Part shown: positions 35,101 to 48,000 of the stretch, piece after piece
Layout of the letters: the number at the start of each line of letters is the position of its first letter
Numbering within the stretch: the stretch's first letter is position 1
Source of the DNA: Cornus controversa
Taxonomy: Eukaryota; Streptophyta; Magnoliopsida; Cornales; Cornaceae
Length of the DNA: 64,000 bases
Assembly: GCA_026545225.1 (NCBI GenBank)
Contig: CM048846.1
Span: 57,850,270-57,914,269 of the forward strand
Reading direction: 5' to 3'
Made by a program: the position numbers and the translations under genes
Notes under the pieces: generated by a model
Databases searched by the model: none
What the model was told of the DNA's origin: nothing
What the model saw: only the letters and a program-made list of their open reading frames with translations

Positions 35101-38100
35101 ATCATGCTTATGTGTAAATGTATATTAGTGAATACTTGTGAAGCATGTGGGAAGGGAAATAGGAACATGTTAGAAATAACAACATTGCGTGCATGTTCCT
35201 TTAGGAATTCAAAATGTTTAGGGGGGACAGTTGAGTCATTTCTATTGAGCCATCATTGCTCACCCTACAGATGTATCACATTTTTCAAGAAAAAGGGATG
35301 GAAAGGATGTTGCTTGAGCTCCAGAAAGCTTGAAGTGACATACTTTATTTGTTTTTGTGTTTTGTAGTTATACTTGCATGAACTAGGTATAACTTGGATA
35401 ATATGTATGTTACTGTATTCGGGGCCAGTCTCTTGGCTTAGTACTTCTGTATTTGTATGACATGTTATATTGAGGAGTTTTGTGATTTATCTTCTTTATT
35501 GAGCATGTTTAGTTTATGCTAATTATTGTTAAGTTGTTTATCGCTTCCGCAGTGATGACTTTGATGTCAGCTCGGGGTCTGGGGTTCAAATCCTTTTCTA
35601 TTCCTTTCTTATCTTTTCTTTTAGTTATAACTCGGGTCTTTGGGATTCGGGACGTGACACTCTTACTCTATCCACTCAACCAACCACTCTCTCTCTCTCT
35701 CTCTTCTCTCCATTCATCACTCTCTCTCTCTCATTCTCCTTTCACTTTCGGCTGCTACCCATAATGGAAATGGGTCCCTCAATGTTGGGTGGCTTGATAA
35801 TAGGGACAACAAATGATGGTGGTGGTGCATGGTTGTGGGTCTTCATGGGACGGTGAGTTCGGTGGTTGAGCATGGGAGTTCCGTTCATGGTGCTCCGGCC
35901 ATGGTGGCTCTGGGTTGTTCATGGTGCTCCGGCCATGGAAGTTTCTCTGATTCTGCAAACCCCCGAATAATCCTATACTTATGTGAAAACGTGAAAATTA
36001 CCTCTTGCCATTTATTTTCCGATAGAAAATGGATGATAAAGAAGTTATTTGAGTTTTCGATCAATATGTCCTTTTCTGTGGTCTAAATTACTTTTGGGCA
36101 AACATTCATGGAGGTTTCAGCATTATTGATTTTGGATTTTATGGAATCTAATCAGTTTATAATTTATCTATTGAAATCTTAATTTGCAACTCTACTTGCA
36201 ACAGTATTGGAGCTTTTCACTGGATTGATCGTGCTTCAACATCTTTACCACTAACTGGCAATAGCAGGTGATAGTTCACTAGATCATTCTGAATTATATA
36301 AGTGCATTTTCTTGTTCTTTTTCCTCTTTTATTATTCCTAACCTGACAGTTATGAAAAGGTTTGTTATTTTCGTCCTATTTTCAAATCTTTTACTGGATA
36401 TATGGTTCAGAGTTGCTGTTGAAATGCTTGACATTGATCATCACATCTTGTGTATTTTGTAGATTCTGCTACTTCATAGGTAGATTATCTTTTTGTTATT
36501 TTGTCACTTTTCTATCTAACGGATGACATTTCAATTCGAGGAGAAAAATTCAAGTAACTATGCTCGTTGCAGATTGTGTACTGCATTTAAAACCCTAGAT
36601 GTGATCCCTAGCTTTTCTTACTCTTCTGATTTTTATTTCGTTTTGGCACTTTATTACATTATAATTTTACGGCCAGATGTTATTAACCATTTTATCTTTA
36701 AGAATCCTATTTGACTAGCCCTCACCCTTCCCCCTTTCAATTAGTCAACCCTAGCAGACAAAAAGCACACTACCAGTTATTTACTGTTAAAGACACTATT
36801 CACAGCCCCCAAAACTGTGATTCACTAGTCTCTACTCAGCCCTAATATCCCCTATGCCATAAGTGTATTCTCTAACTCCCAAAACCCTTGAATAACCAAC
36901 GTTCAGATGTTGCAGTAGCCTCTCTTATAATTCCTGTATAATTCCTGTAACCAAATATTTTTTTCAACCTCCCCAACTTCAACTGGTCCCATCCTTAAAG
37001 CCTAAGGACTTTCTTCTAATTATTAAATTCATAACACTTCAAGTTTTTTCTTAATTAAAGCACACCATTAGTTCCATATTACAAGTCTCTATTATTGCCT
37101 TTAAAGTGTTGCCGTTAATGTTTTTCTCATATCAAAACTTGCAGGATGTTTAAATGCATTTTGCTACATTAATGTGGCCATATATTTGTGGGCCCAATTC
37201 GTTTTCTTTGATCCTTGGATGTTCAATTTTCAGTGTTTTGTAGATTTTGCTTAAACGTTGATTGTTTTAAGGGAGCCAGATCCATCTCCAGTACACTTGG
37301 AAGAAAGACTCGAAAGGTTTTGGGTGAAGAGACGAAAAAGGAAACCAACGCATTAAATTAAAATAAATTGGATGACTTAAAACTGTGAACTGTAGAGAAT
37401 TAGGCTTCCAAATTTTTGGCCAAGTGAGATCGTTTTTTTGCTCTCAAAGTTCAGGAATCATTTGATGGATGATTTTATAGTTTGGACATATGGGAGCTTC
37501 ACTTTGAAGGCACCTTTGAATAAGTGTAGAAAATTGGGTGTTAAAGCTGCTTGGTATAATCTGGCGTAGAACTGCTGTAGGCCTAGAGTGTCAATTGCTG
37601 CTCTCTTGGTCATTTATAATGCTGTTCCTTCTTTTTGCAACCTGAAAGAAGAGGAACAGCTCTTACTTCTATTTTCCATAATTTTGATTACTTTAAACTT
37701 GAATTACGTTTTAATGGATTGAATTGCATTGTACCGTGACCGGGTCTGAATTTGATATGTTCCCAGGCCTAAAACAGCTTGCTAACCAAATTTATATGTT
37801 TAAATTTTTTCCATTCCATTTTCTTTTTTTCCGCAGCTGCACATTATTATCATTGTATATCTATATGTTCATTACACAACTCTCGTGCCATCTTTTTATT
37901 TTTTTATTTTTTTATGATAGCTTGGAGCCATATGTTAATGATGGCTTGGTTGGGAGAGTTTGTCTCATACTTACAACTTTGTGTGATGTGTAGGAAAAGC
38001 TTCTCTTTTCAAAATGTGTCTGAAACTGTTGTTCAAGAGATCCAGAAGCTTCTGCAGGTGCATCCCATGCTTGTTTTAGCTACAAAAGCAGCTAATTTAG

Positions 38101-39043
38101 GTGACAAATATTCAACAAAGGAAGTCAACAGGTGAGTACCATGAGTTTTTACTCTTTAGGGATCGAAAGACCCACAATTTGGATTTTATTCTTTGGCAAT
38201 GTGAAGAAATTTGAATTGTCGGTCCTTTAGTGCGAACATGTGACAGATTTTAACATGTTTTATTCATTTCTGTGGGCAAACACAATATACTGACACAAAT
38301 CCATATGAATTAAAAAAGTTAGCATACCACATAGGTAATATATGTGCCTCTCTCTCTCTCTCTCTCTCTTCTAGGACATGCTTATTTGGGTATGTAACTG
38401 TTAGAAAGTGTGTTTGATTCATCTCCTATTCCCTTATTTCTTACACTGGCACTTCATAGACTAAAAGCTCCCTGTGACATTACAATCTTGGATGACTTTT
38501 CTAAATGTCCTTTACTTTGGTTATCTTGTTTGCCCTTGTTGCATTTTAATTGAAGGTCACTCTTGGCACAGATGATAAAGATTTTGAGTCTAAAATTGGC
38601 CATTCCCCCCAACATTTTGTAGGCAGGACTTATACTAAGTAACGACCTTTATCCTTGTATTTAAGTTCCCCATCATAGCATATGTGAAATGGTTAAATAC
38701 TGTCAAACAATATTCTTTGTATTGGGAAAAATTACTTTCATAGTGTTCCATTTCATGTGTGGGGTCCATCTTATATTTGTTTTTTATCTTTGTGGATGAC
38801 TCTTTCTGGACTAGTTGCAACTACTGGTATACGGAAATAATGTTGTCTTCTTTGAGTGCAACATATTTCATAATATGGTAAACATAAAATATAACGATAT
38901 AATAAACGCAAATATTTCAGTGTTTCTGCTTCTTAAGATTCTGATCGCAAAATCATCACCCTACAGGATAAAAATGGTTCCAGAGAGGAGTTATTAGAAA
39001 TTAACTTTGCTTTGCTCAGTTACCAACCACACCTCCACACGAC

Positions 39044-39075
<32 letters not shown>

Positions 39076-42000
39076 AAACATAATAATAATAATAAAGTAA
39101 AAGAAAACAAAAAAGGAGGTCTGGCTTGCAGTTGTTTCAGAGTTATCTATTTTTTTTATTATACTTTGTACTAGATTGAAAAAGATGATACTGGTGATGG
39201 GAAATACTCTAACGTACTCCTGAAGGTAAGAAATATGACACGCACTCATCATCCTTGCCCATCTAAGTAACGTTAATCTTCAGGTGTTCTACTTCTACAT
39301 ATTCCCAATCCCTCTTTTGTCACGCCCTGAATTCCAACACCCAGTTAAGAGTGAGAGAATTGAGGGTCTAATGTAGAAATAACTGTGAATACCATTCCCG
39401 GTCTAATCAACGTCAACTCAAAGTCTTGTAAATGCGGAAGCATACCTACATACCTTAAACAATTCACACTAACGGGCCCCACCTTGGTCTACATATGCGC
39501 ATGCCTTAGTTCATTGGTTATTATAATACCAACTTTCATTCCATTTCTCAACTTTACCTAGTAAACTCAACTTGGACATTTCAAAATCAATTGGAAACAA
39601 CCACTCCACAACTTATATACATGGATATGGTTACAACATGTTTAAGTTTAGGTGTACATGTCAAACATAAAACATATTATCCAAAAAGTGGCTTAATTAC
39701 ATACACATGTCCAAAATTAAAACAAAACTCCACATCTCCATGCAACTCCAATCATGGTTTGGACACTTAGGTCACCTCTTTTTCAATGCTCAGTAGAAAA
39801 TGCCTAAAACACACTTCCTAAAGTTCCGTGAGTACCACATAAACAACAAAATTCATTTAAAGAAATCATACTTTAAATGAAAGTAAACTATACATTTATC
39901 ATGTGAGATAATGCAGACTAAAGATGAGTATGCAATGTTATCATGAACTCACACACTCACCAGCACCATGACATCACTAAAATCGTCAATCCAACCCGGG
40001 CACATTTTGTTACTGTGGAATATTGGTCTGAACACTATTTCTTTATTTCATACTCTGATGACACAAATACAATGCTGCACAACAGCTTTATAGGCTAGGA
40101 GACCAAAACAGAATCAGACTCATTAACCCTTGATTACATTAATCAATCAGAGAGAATAATTCTCTACCAAAAAAATAGGAAACTAAATCTCTATTACAGC
40201 TAAGAGATTACTTACAGGAAACCAAATCTCATCTTATTCTAAATATAAAACTTGTCTAAAATAGAATATTCTGACAACTAATTCCTTGGCATTAAGGCTC
40301 GGATTTCCACACTCCCCCTCAAGCTGGGTTGTATATGTCAATCATGTCCAGCTTGGATCTCAGTTTCTCAAAATTAGTACATGAAAGAGCTTTTGTAAGG
40401 ATGTCTGTGGTTCAGCTTGATGATTCCTTCCTCCACTTTCTCTTTGATGAAATGTCGAAAACACATAACAATTTCAAACTGTGACCAAATTAAATCAAAC
40501 CATCGAGTCACAATCCAATGATTCAGTATATCATCTTATTTTGAAATGTCAAGGAAAGGGAACAGACCCAAGTCATATAAAATTTAATCCTAACGCACCA
40601 TGTTCAGCTCAGATCTTATCATGGAATAATGTTCAAAGTCTAAAAACTTTTCAATCACTTATCAAGTTTTACAAATATAGTTCAAAAAACTGGAATTCAT
40701 GTTTTTCACAAACAGTTCATCAACTAAAATTACAAATTTTTGCAATTTAGAACAAAAATTTTGGAAAATAGGTTTTGGCACCTACCTCTCTTTTGTGCTT
40801 GATTTCCTCCTCTTTCCCTTTTCCTTTCTTCTCCTTCTTCTTCTCTTGACCGAAATGGGTCTGTGTTCTCTCTCTCTCTCTTCTCCTCTCCTCTGATCGA
40901 AGGCCTCTTATTTTCTTCTGCTCTTTCTCTCTTATGTGCTACATAATACATGGGAGAGACAAGGTGCTGCTATATACATGTACTAACTTTGCACATGTCT
41001 AGTTAGGTACAGATGTCTCACAAAGGATATTTACATGTTTAATACCTTTCCATGTGACCTCTCTTTGTTCCTCCCTTAAGTTGCCATATATGTTCCTATA
41101 CATTTATCCATATATTATCCTTCCCGTAATCACATCAGAGAAGGTGGTTTCCAAAGATTTCCTTTGAAAACTTTTTTCTTCTTTAATTGTACTCTTTTCT
41201 CTTATATGAGATAACCACACACACACACACACACATAATCATGTGTCTCACGCCAACTTTTGATTTAAATTAGTTTGGTCAAAGCTTGTCTAGGAAGCTT
41301 TAGAATTACCATATTATGAGTACATGAGTGGCGTATATTTGCATGTAATCATAGTGTTGAACACTAAATTTGTGCGACACGTGTCACTTTTTTTTTTTTT
41401 AAGTTGATGACACATTTCTTTCTCCGTACGTATTTCTTTCTTCTCTTTTACTTTAGCCCACTAGTTATGCCACATTTATATTTTCTACCACTTTTTTAAT
41501 AGTTAAAATTCCCTTGTGAAGTAATATATACCAATCCTACTTGTTGATAAAATAAAATAAAATTGAAGAGAGAAATTAAACTAGAAGAATAGAATAATAT
41601 AACATGGTTTAACCACTATGGCTTACATCCACGACACACAAAGCCCAAAGAGCTGCATCACTTTTATTGTATTCTCTCTTAGTTTTGTTTACAATGAGCA
41701 CCTCTATTTATAGGTGAAAGAATGCACATGATAAGAATACACGTGATAAGTATGGTAAATACAGTAATGGAATATTCCTAAAATCAATCCCATATATCAA
41801 GGCTTAAATCACACCAATAATATATTCTCCAACACCCCCCCTCAAGTTGGTACACGGAGATTTTAACTCAAGTGTCCAACTTGAAACTAAATATAAAGTT
41901 TCTGGAGATTCGAGTCGAGTTAATCCTGAGATCTGAGACGAGTTGATCCGAAGATCTGAGACGGATTAATCCTAAGATCCAAGACGAGTTGATCCGAATA

Positions 42001-45000
42001 TCCAAGATTAATCTAGTGTAGGGTATGATAACCTACTTTGATACTGTGTTGATAAAATAAAATAAAATTGAAGAGAGAAATTAAACAACAAGAAGAGAAG
42101 AATATAACATGGTTCGACCACTACGATCTACATCCACGACACACAAAGCCCAAAGGGCTACATCACTTTTGTTGCATTCTCTCTTAGTTTTGTTTACAAT
42201 GATCATCTCTATTTATAGGTGAAAGAATACACATGTGATAAATATGAAAAATATATTGGTGGAGGATTCCTAAAATCACTCCCATGAATCACTCCAATCA
42301 AATATTCTATCAAGGTTTAAATCACTCTACAATGATATTCTCCAACATGTTGATAAAATAAAATAAATTGAAGATAGAAATTAAACAAGAAGAAGAGAAG
42401 AATATATGTGGTTTGGCCACTACGGCGTACATCCATGGCACACAAAGCCCAAAGAGCTACATCACTTTTATTGTATTCTCTCTTAACTTTGTTTACAATG
42501 ATCACTTCTATTTATAGGTGAAGAATACACATGTGATAAATATGAAAAATATATTGATGGAGGATTACTAAAATCACTCCATGAATCACTCAAATCAAAT
42601 ATTCTATTAAGGCTTAAATCACTGTACAATGATATTCTCCAACAACCCCCCTCAAGTTGGTACGCGGAGATTTCTTCAAGTGTCCAACTTAGAACTAAAT
42701 AGTAAGTTGTCAAGAACCCGAGACGAGTTGATTCGGAGATTCGAGATGAGTTGATCCGAAGATCCGAGACGAGTTGATATGAAGATTCAAGACGAGTTGA
42801 TCTTGAGATCCGAGACGAGTTTAGAGTAGGATACGATAAACCTACTCTGATACTATGTTGATAAAAAAAAAATGAAAAATTGAATAGAGAAATAAAGAAT
42901 AGAAGAATATAACGTGGTTTGGCTACTACGGCCTACATCTACGGCACACAAACACCAAAGGGTTACATCATTTTTATTATATTCTCTCTTAGTTTTGTTT
43001 ACAATGATCACCTCTATTTATAGGTGAAAGAATACACGTGATAAACATGGAAAATACATTAATGGAAGATTCCTTAAATCAATCCCATAAATCACTCCTA
43101 TCAATCTTCTATCAAGGGTTAAATCACTCCAGTAATATATTCTCTAACACTACTAATTAAGTTTCACTAAATTAGCTTTACTAAAATTCTCAACACACTA
43201 AAACACTAGTATTATATTTATTATTTTTTTCAGTTAACTCGTCTCATTTATTTCTATCAAAAATTTCAAACTCAGTTTCACCTTCTCAACTCATAATAAC
43301 CAATAAAGCACTTAATGAAACTCGGAATATTACAAGAAAGGCTATGATTGACGAGATCAAAGCACAAAGAGAGAGATTGTCTTATACTTCTCAAGAAAGG
43401 CTATGATTGACGAGATCAAAGCACAAAGAGAGAGATTGTATTATACTTCTCCTTTTTCTTACTGACTGCAGTGTATTTGGGCCATTGTTTATCATATGTT
43501 AACTTTCATAATCTTTTAATATAATTGTTAGAGAGTTTGAGTTTATTATTTCTGTTATTCATTAAGGGCACTATTGTATTTTTATCCTTTTGATATATTA
43601 ATAGTTGAGAGGTGTGGGAAACCTAACATACTCTCATACTTTACAGAATTCTCCTCCTCTTCTCTTCTTCCTTCTTCCTTTTCCTTTTTTTTTCCTAGGT
43701 AAGTGGGAAAATGTATTAATATGGACAATAAAGTACAAGGATTAAGCTAGGGCATCCCCCAACACTACAAAGCTAAGAAGCAAATAAGCAACAAAGCACC
43801 TTCCAAGGAAGGTTCAAAATAGCAAAGAAGCAACATGCAACATACGCCAGCCAACACAGAGAAACCAGCAACAAGCAACAAAAAACAGAATCAATGAACC
43901 AGCAAAACAAGATCAGCAGCAAATCTCCATATCCTCACTAAGCACATCAGAAAGGCTGCTAGCATAGAAGGCAATCCACAGACAAACCAGAAATTGTCAT
44001 AACCTCCCACCAAACTGTTTTTGCAACCTCAACAGCATCTCGCCTCACATCCTGATGAAACCTACTGTTCTGTTCAGTTCATATAGACCAAATAGATGTG
44101 GAAAACAATCTTCTATAAACCTTATGTCTAATAGACTTTTGGTTGAAACCATTAAACCAAGCAGCCAATTGATCAAAATGCATAAACTGAGGCATAGTCC
44201 AATTAAAGAGCTCATTAAACCAGTTCCAAAACCTTCTAGCAAAAGAGTAGCCCACAAATAAATGACTAATGGAGTCTTCTGCACCATAACAGAAATGGAA
44301 AATTGAAGTAAGCACCAAACCTCTATTCCTTAGGTTGCATAGAGAAGGCAGCTTATTGTGAAAACTAATACAGCAAGTGATAGATACCCTTGGTCTACTA
44401 CCATTACAACACAGAATACCAATCAACCTTTGGCCTGTGAGTTCTCCAAGCATTCCAGATTGATTTGAAACAGGATTGTCCATCTTTCCAAACGAAAGAA
44501 TTAGGACCTTGATGAATATGAACTGACAGAATGAAGTTTTTAAATTGTTGAAGCATTGAAGATGTAATTGGTAAGTTCCAGCCAGATTCTTTTATCAAAG
44601 CTGATACCATAGAATTTCTAGAAAGAGACAACTCCCTATAAATTCTATGCGTAAATCATTGAAGCAAAGTGTGACCTTCACACCATGGGTCAAGAAACAA
44701 ATGTGTGTTATGCCTATTCCCAATTCTGAATAAGATATTAGAAGCCATAAATTCCCTCACCTCAGCATATTTCTCCAAAGCACAGAGTATGAGTTGGAGT
44801 ATGGGGAAGACTAATGGTCTGCCGAGTATCTTTTCTTAAACCAGGCTACCCAAAGCGAGTCCTTCGCTCTAACAAAAAACCAGACTAACTTGCAAATAAA
44901 AGCAAAATTAATATCATTCAGTCTCCTTAACCCCAAATCACCTTCTGTTTTAGGAGAAGTAACCACATTCCACTTCAAAGAGTGGATCTTCTTAGAACCA

Positions 45001-48000
45001 TCACTAGAGCCCCACAAGAAATTTCTGATTTTCTTCTCCAGCAGCAGAATAACTGAAGCATTCAGCTTGAAAACCGAGCACCAATAGAAAGAATAAGAAT
45101 AGATGACAGTCTTAATAAGCTCTAACATTCTTGATAAAGACAGATTAATACCATTCCAGGATGACAGTTTAGAAGTGACCTTATCAATCAAAGTTATACA
45201 ATAATTCTTCTTCAATCCATGACAAAGAAGAGGAAGCCCCAAATAAGAAAGGGGAAGAGCACCCATCTTGTATTGAAACAGATCTCCAATTCTCCTTTTC
45301 CTTCTAACAGAAGTACAAAAGAACAAGATACTTTTATTGCTATTAATAGTAAGACCAGAAAAAGCAGCAAATTCTTTCAAGACCCTGGAAATATGCAAAG
45401 CTGATCTATAATTGCATTAGGAGACAATCAGAAGATCATCTGCATAAAACAGATGAGAAATAGGAATGCCTGCTCTCTCTGCAGCTTTATAAACTTGAAT
45501 ATAACCTGCAGTCACTTTGTTTGCCATCATGTTAGAGAAATACTCAGTGACAAGAGTAAAAAGCAGTGGAGATAATGGGCATCCCTGTCTTAGACCTTTC
45601 CCAGGTTGAAAATAGCCAATAGAGTTCCATTAACAAGGGTAGAATACCAAGTGGAATGTAAACACTCCATCACCCATTAAATCCATCTAGAACCAAACCC
45701 CATCAGTTGCATATTGGCTTGAAGAAAATCCCATCTAACTGAATCATAAGCTTTGGATAGGTCCACTTTGAGAGCCATATGCTTAGGACCATGTTTACTA
45801 GCAAAACCACTAACCAAATCATGATACAAAATTATATTGTCCTGAATAAGCCTCCCTTTGATGACAACAGCCTGCTCTTGCCCACTAGATTAGGAAGCAA
45901 AACAGAAAGCCTATTTGCCATAACTTTGGTGATAAGCTTATAGGTAACATTACATAAACTTATAGGCCTAAAATCAGAAGGTTTAGAAGCATGATTCCTT
46001 TTTGGGATAAGAGTGATAAACACACTAGCAAAGTCCCTAGGCAAATGAGCTGCGAAGATTGTTTTACACTCACAGGGACAGAGCTTGATTGTTTAGAGTT
46101 TCCACTCGACTAGATATCACCACCCCTTTTAGTCGAACTTCCTGGCCTCTCCTTAGACACTACTGCAGAAGGACTTTTTTCACCAATTACCTCATTGATA
46201 ACTGGAGCATCCTTGAACCCTATGACCGAAGAACTCTTTTCACCAATGACCTCATCAAGAATAGGTTGTTGAACAGGTTGTGTATTATGAGATTCCCCTT
46301 GATAAACTTCTACAACAGCAGTATCCTCAATCAATTTACCATTACGTTTGCCCTTCCAAACAGCTTCTAGTTTACCATGAGGCTTATGCCTCGCAGTTTT
46401 CTTGGGGCAAACTTTAGCCAGATGATCAATAGCATGGCAAGTTGTGCACAACTATGGCTTCCACATATACTCAATGGTTGCCTTACAAGCAGTATCATGA
46501 ATAATAAATCAACTTCATCAGGGAGAGCATCATGCACATCAACCTCAACCAAGTTTCGAGAATCTTGAACATATCTTGGAAATTGCCTTTACACTTCGAC
46601 AATGAATAGGTAACCCATGCAGCTTGATCCAAATCGGCACCAACCTGAGAACGTCCTTCTGCAGATTGATATTCTTATTCCAGCACTTTAGAATGATCGA
46701 TCTACCCTCATATGAATGAACCCTAGCCACCACACGGTCCATATCATCCACCGACTTGAAACGAGCAAGGAAGAAACCATCATGAAGTATGATCAATTTG
46801 ACATCCGAGTTTGGCTTCCAAACCCTAATAAGAATGGCCTTAAGATATGGAAAATAAGGCTTTTTGCCCATGACATAACCCACCAATGAATTCCTCCAAT
46901 AGTTTATCTCATCTTTAACATGACTATCATCAATCTTCACCTGTGAAGTTGTTCTACATTCAAAGACGTATTCAAGATTAGCGAACTCAACATCAGACTC
47001 TTGCTTGAAGAAGCTTCTCTAGGTTTTTCACTTTGGTGAACCTAATCGGGAAGGACCAGCTCCCGCTGGCTCGCCAGAGGAGGGAGCACCCTCCTCCATG
47101 AATGTTAACTTGTGGTTCACGTATGAAAACCCTAATCACCCCAAAAAAATCCTAATCCTCTCTTGGCAATCTTGGAGAGAGAGGGGGGAAATTTAAAATT
47201 TTAACAGATACAATCCTTGCAATCTTTTCCTTCTTCCTTTTGCTTCTTCTACAAACACAACATCTTTCAACTTTAAACACTCTATGGATGAGGAAATGAG
47301 TGCTCTTCACAAGAATCAAAACTTGGGAACTTATTGTTCTCCCGTATGGGAAGCAAACTGTTGGTTGTTGTTGGGTGTACATTGTTAAATATTTTCCTGA
47401 TGGTTCTGTTAAGCGTCTTAAGGAGCGGTTGATTGCTATAGATGGTCTTTCAAAGCCAACCTTGTTGCATCTGAATAGTGAACAATCGCTTCTTTTGGTA
47501 CAAGCGATTCGCAAGAGACTTCGCCATATAACAGGACTCTAACTTGTTCTATAGCCCATCAGACATTCTCTCCAAAAACTTCTCTTAAAACCTTGTTACT
47601 CAGGCACAACAAAATCACTCTGTGTGCTCTTCCTTCAACTTTTCTTGCATTGCATCCTTTCCCTTCAGTGCCTTAGATAACCCATGTTGAACCAACACGC
47701 CTGCATTCTAACCCTCCACAGGTTGAAATCGATTTTGCCATTGAACTTCTTAATTTCCACCAACTTGGTCATCATCCCAGCTTCAAACTGAAAGCTCTGA
47801 TACCAGTTTGTTACAACAATCAGCCACGAACCAAGCAACAATCACAAAAGACAACAGAAAAAAGAACCACCACACACATAACACAAGAATTTATGTGGTT
47901 TGGCGATGTGCCTATGTCCACGGCGAAGATCCGACAAAAGATTTCTCTATGTGAGAATCAAGAGATTACAAGTTTCAGCTCCCCAAACCCTAGCTCTCGC

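Larger units (their letters stand above)
43690..47160 (-). mobile_element. L1-type LINE, minus strand, endonuclease deleted
   Basis: On the minus strand: DUF4283 ORF1 (46940-46545); a zinc knuckle [14 protein letters not shown] (46448-46407); an acidic tail ending at 46110. RT then begins directly near 46070 ([18 protein letters not shown], 46017 on), with FYADD at about 45452-45438, LSYLGLPLL (near 45240) and zf-RVT (44483-44045). The 3' end is the T-rich CCTTTTTTTTTCCTAGGTAA on the + strand near 43680-43700. The AP endonuclease and the first RT motifs, usually more than 1 kb, are absent between ORF1 and RT. Stops divide the remaining frames. Confidence 0.88.

Noticed and set aside
40730..40951. 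73-codon Glu/Arg-rich frame
   Set aside because: Translation of a CT microsatellite on the opposite strand.
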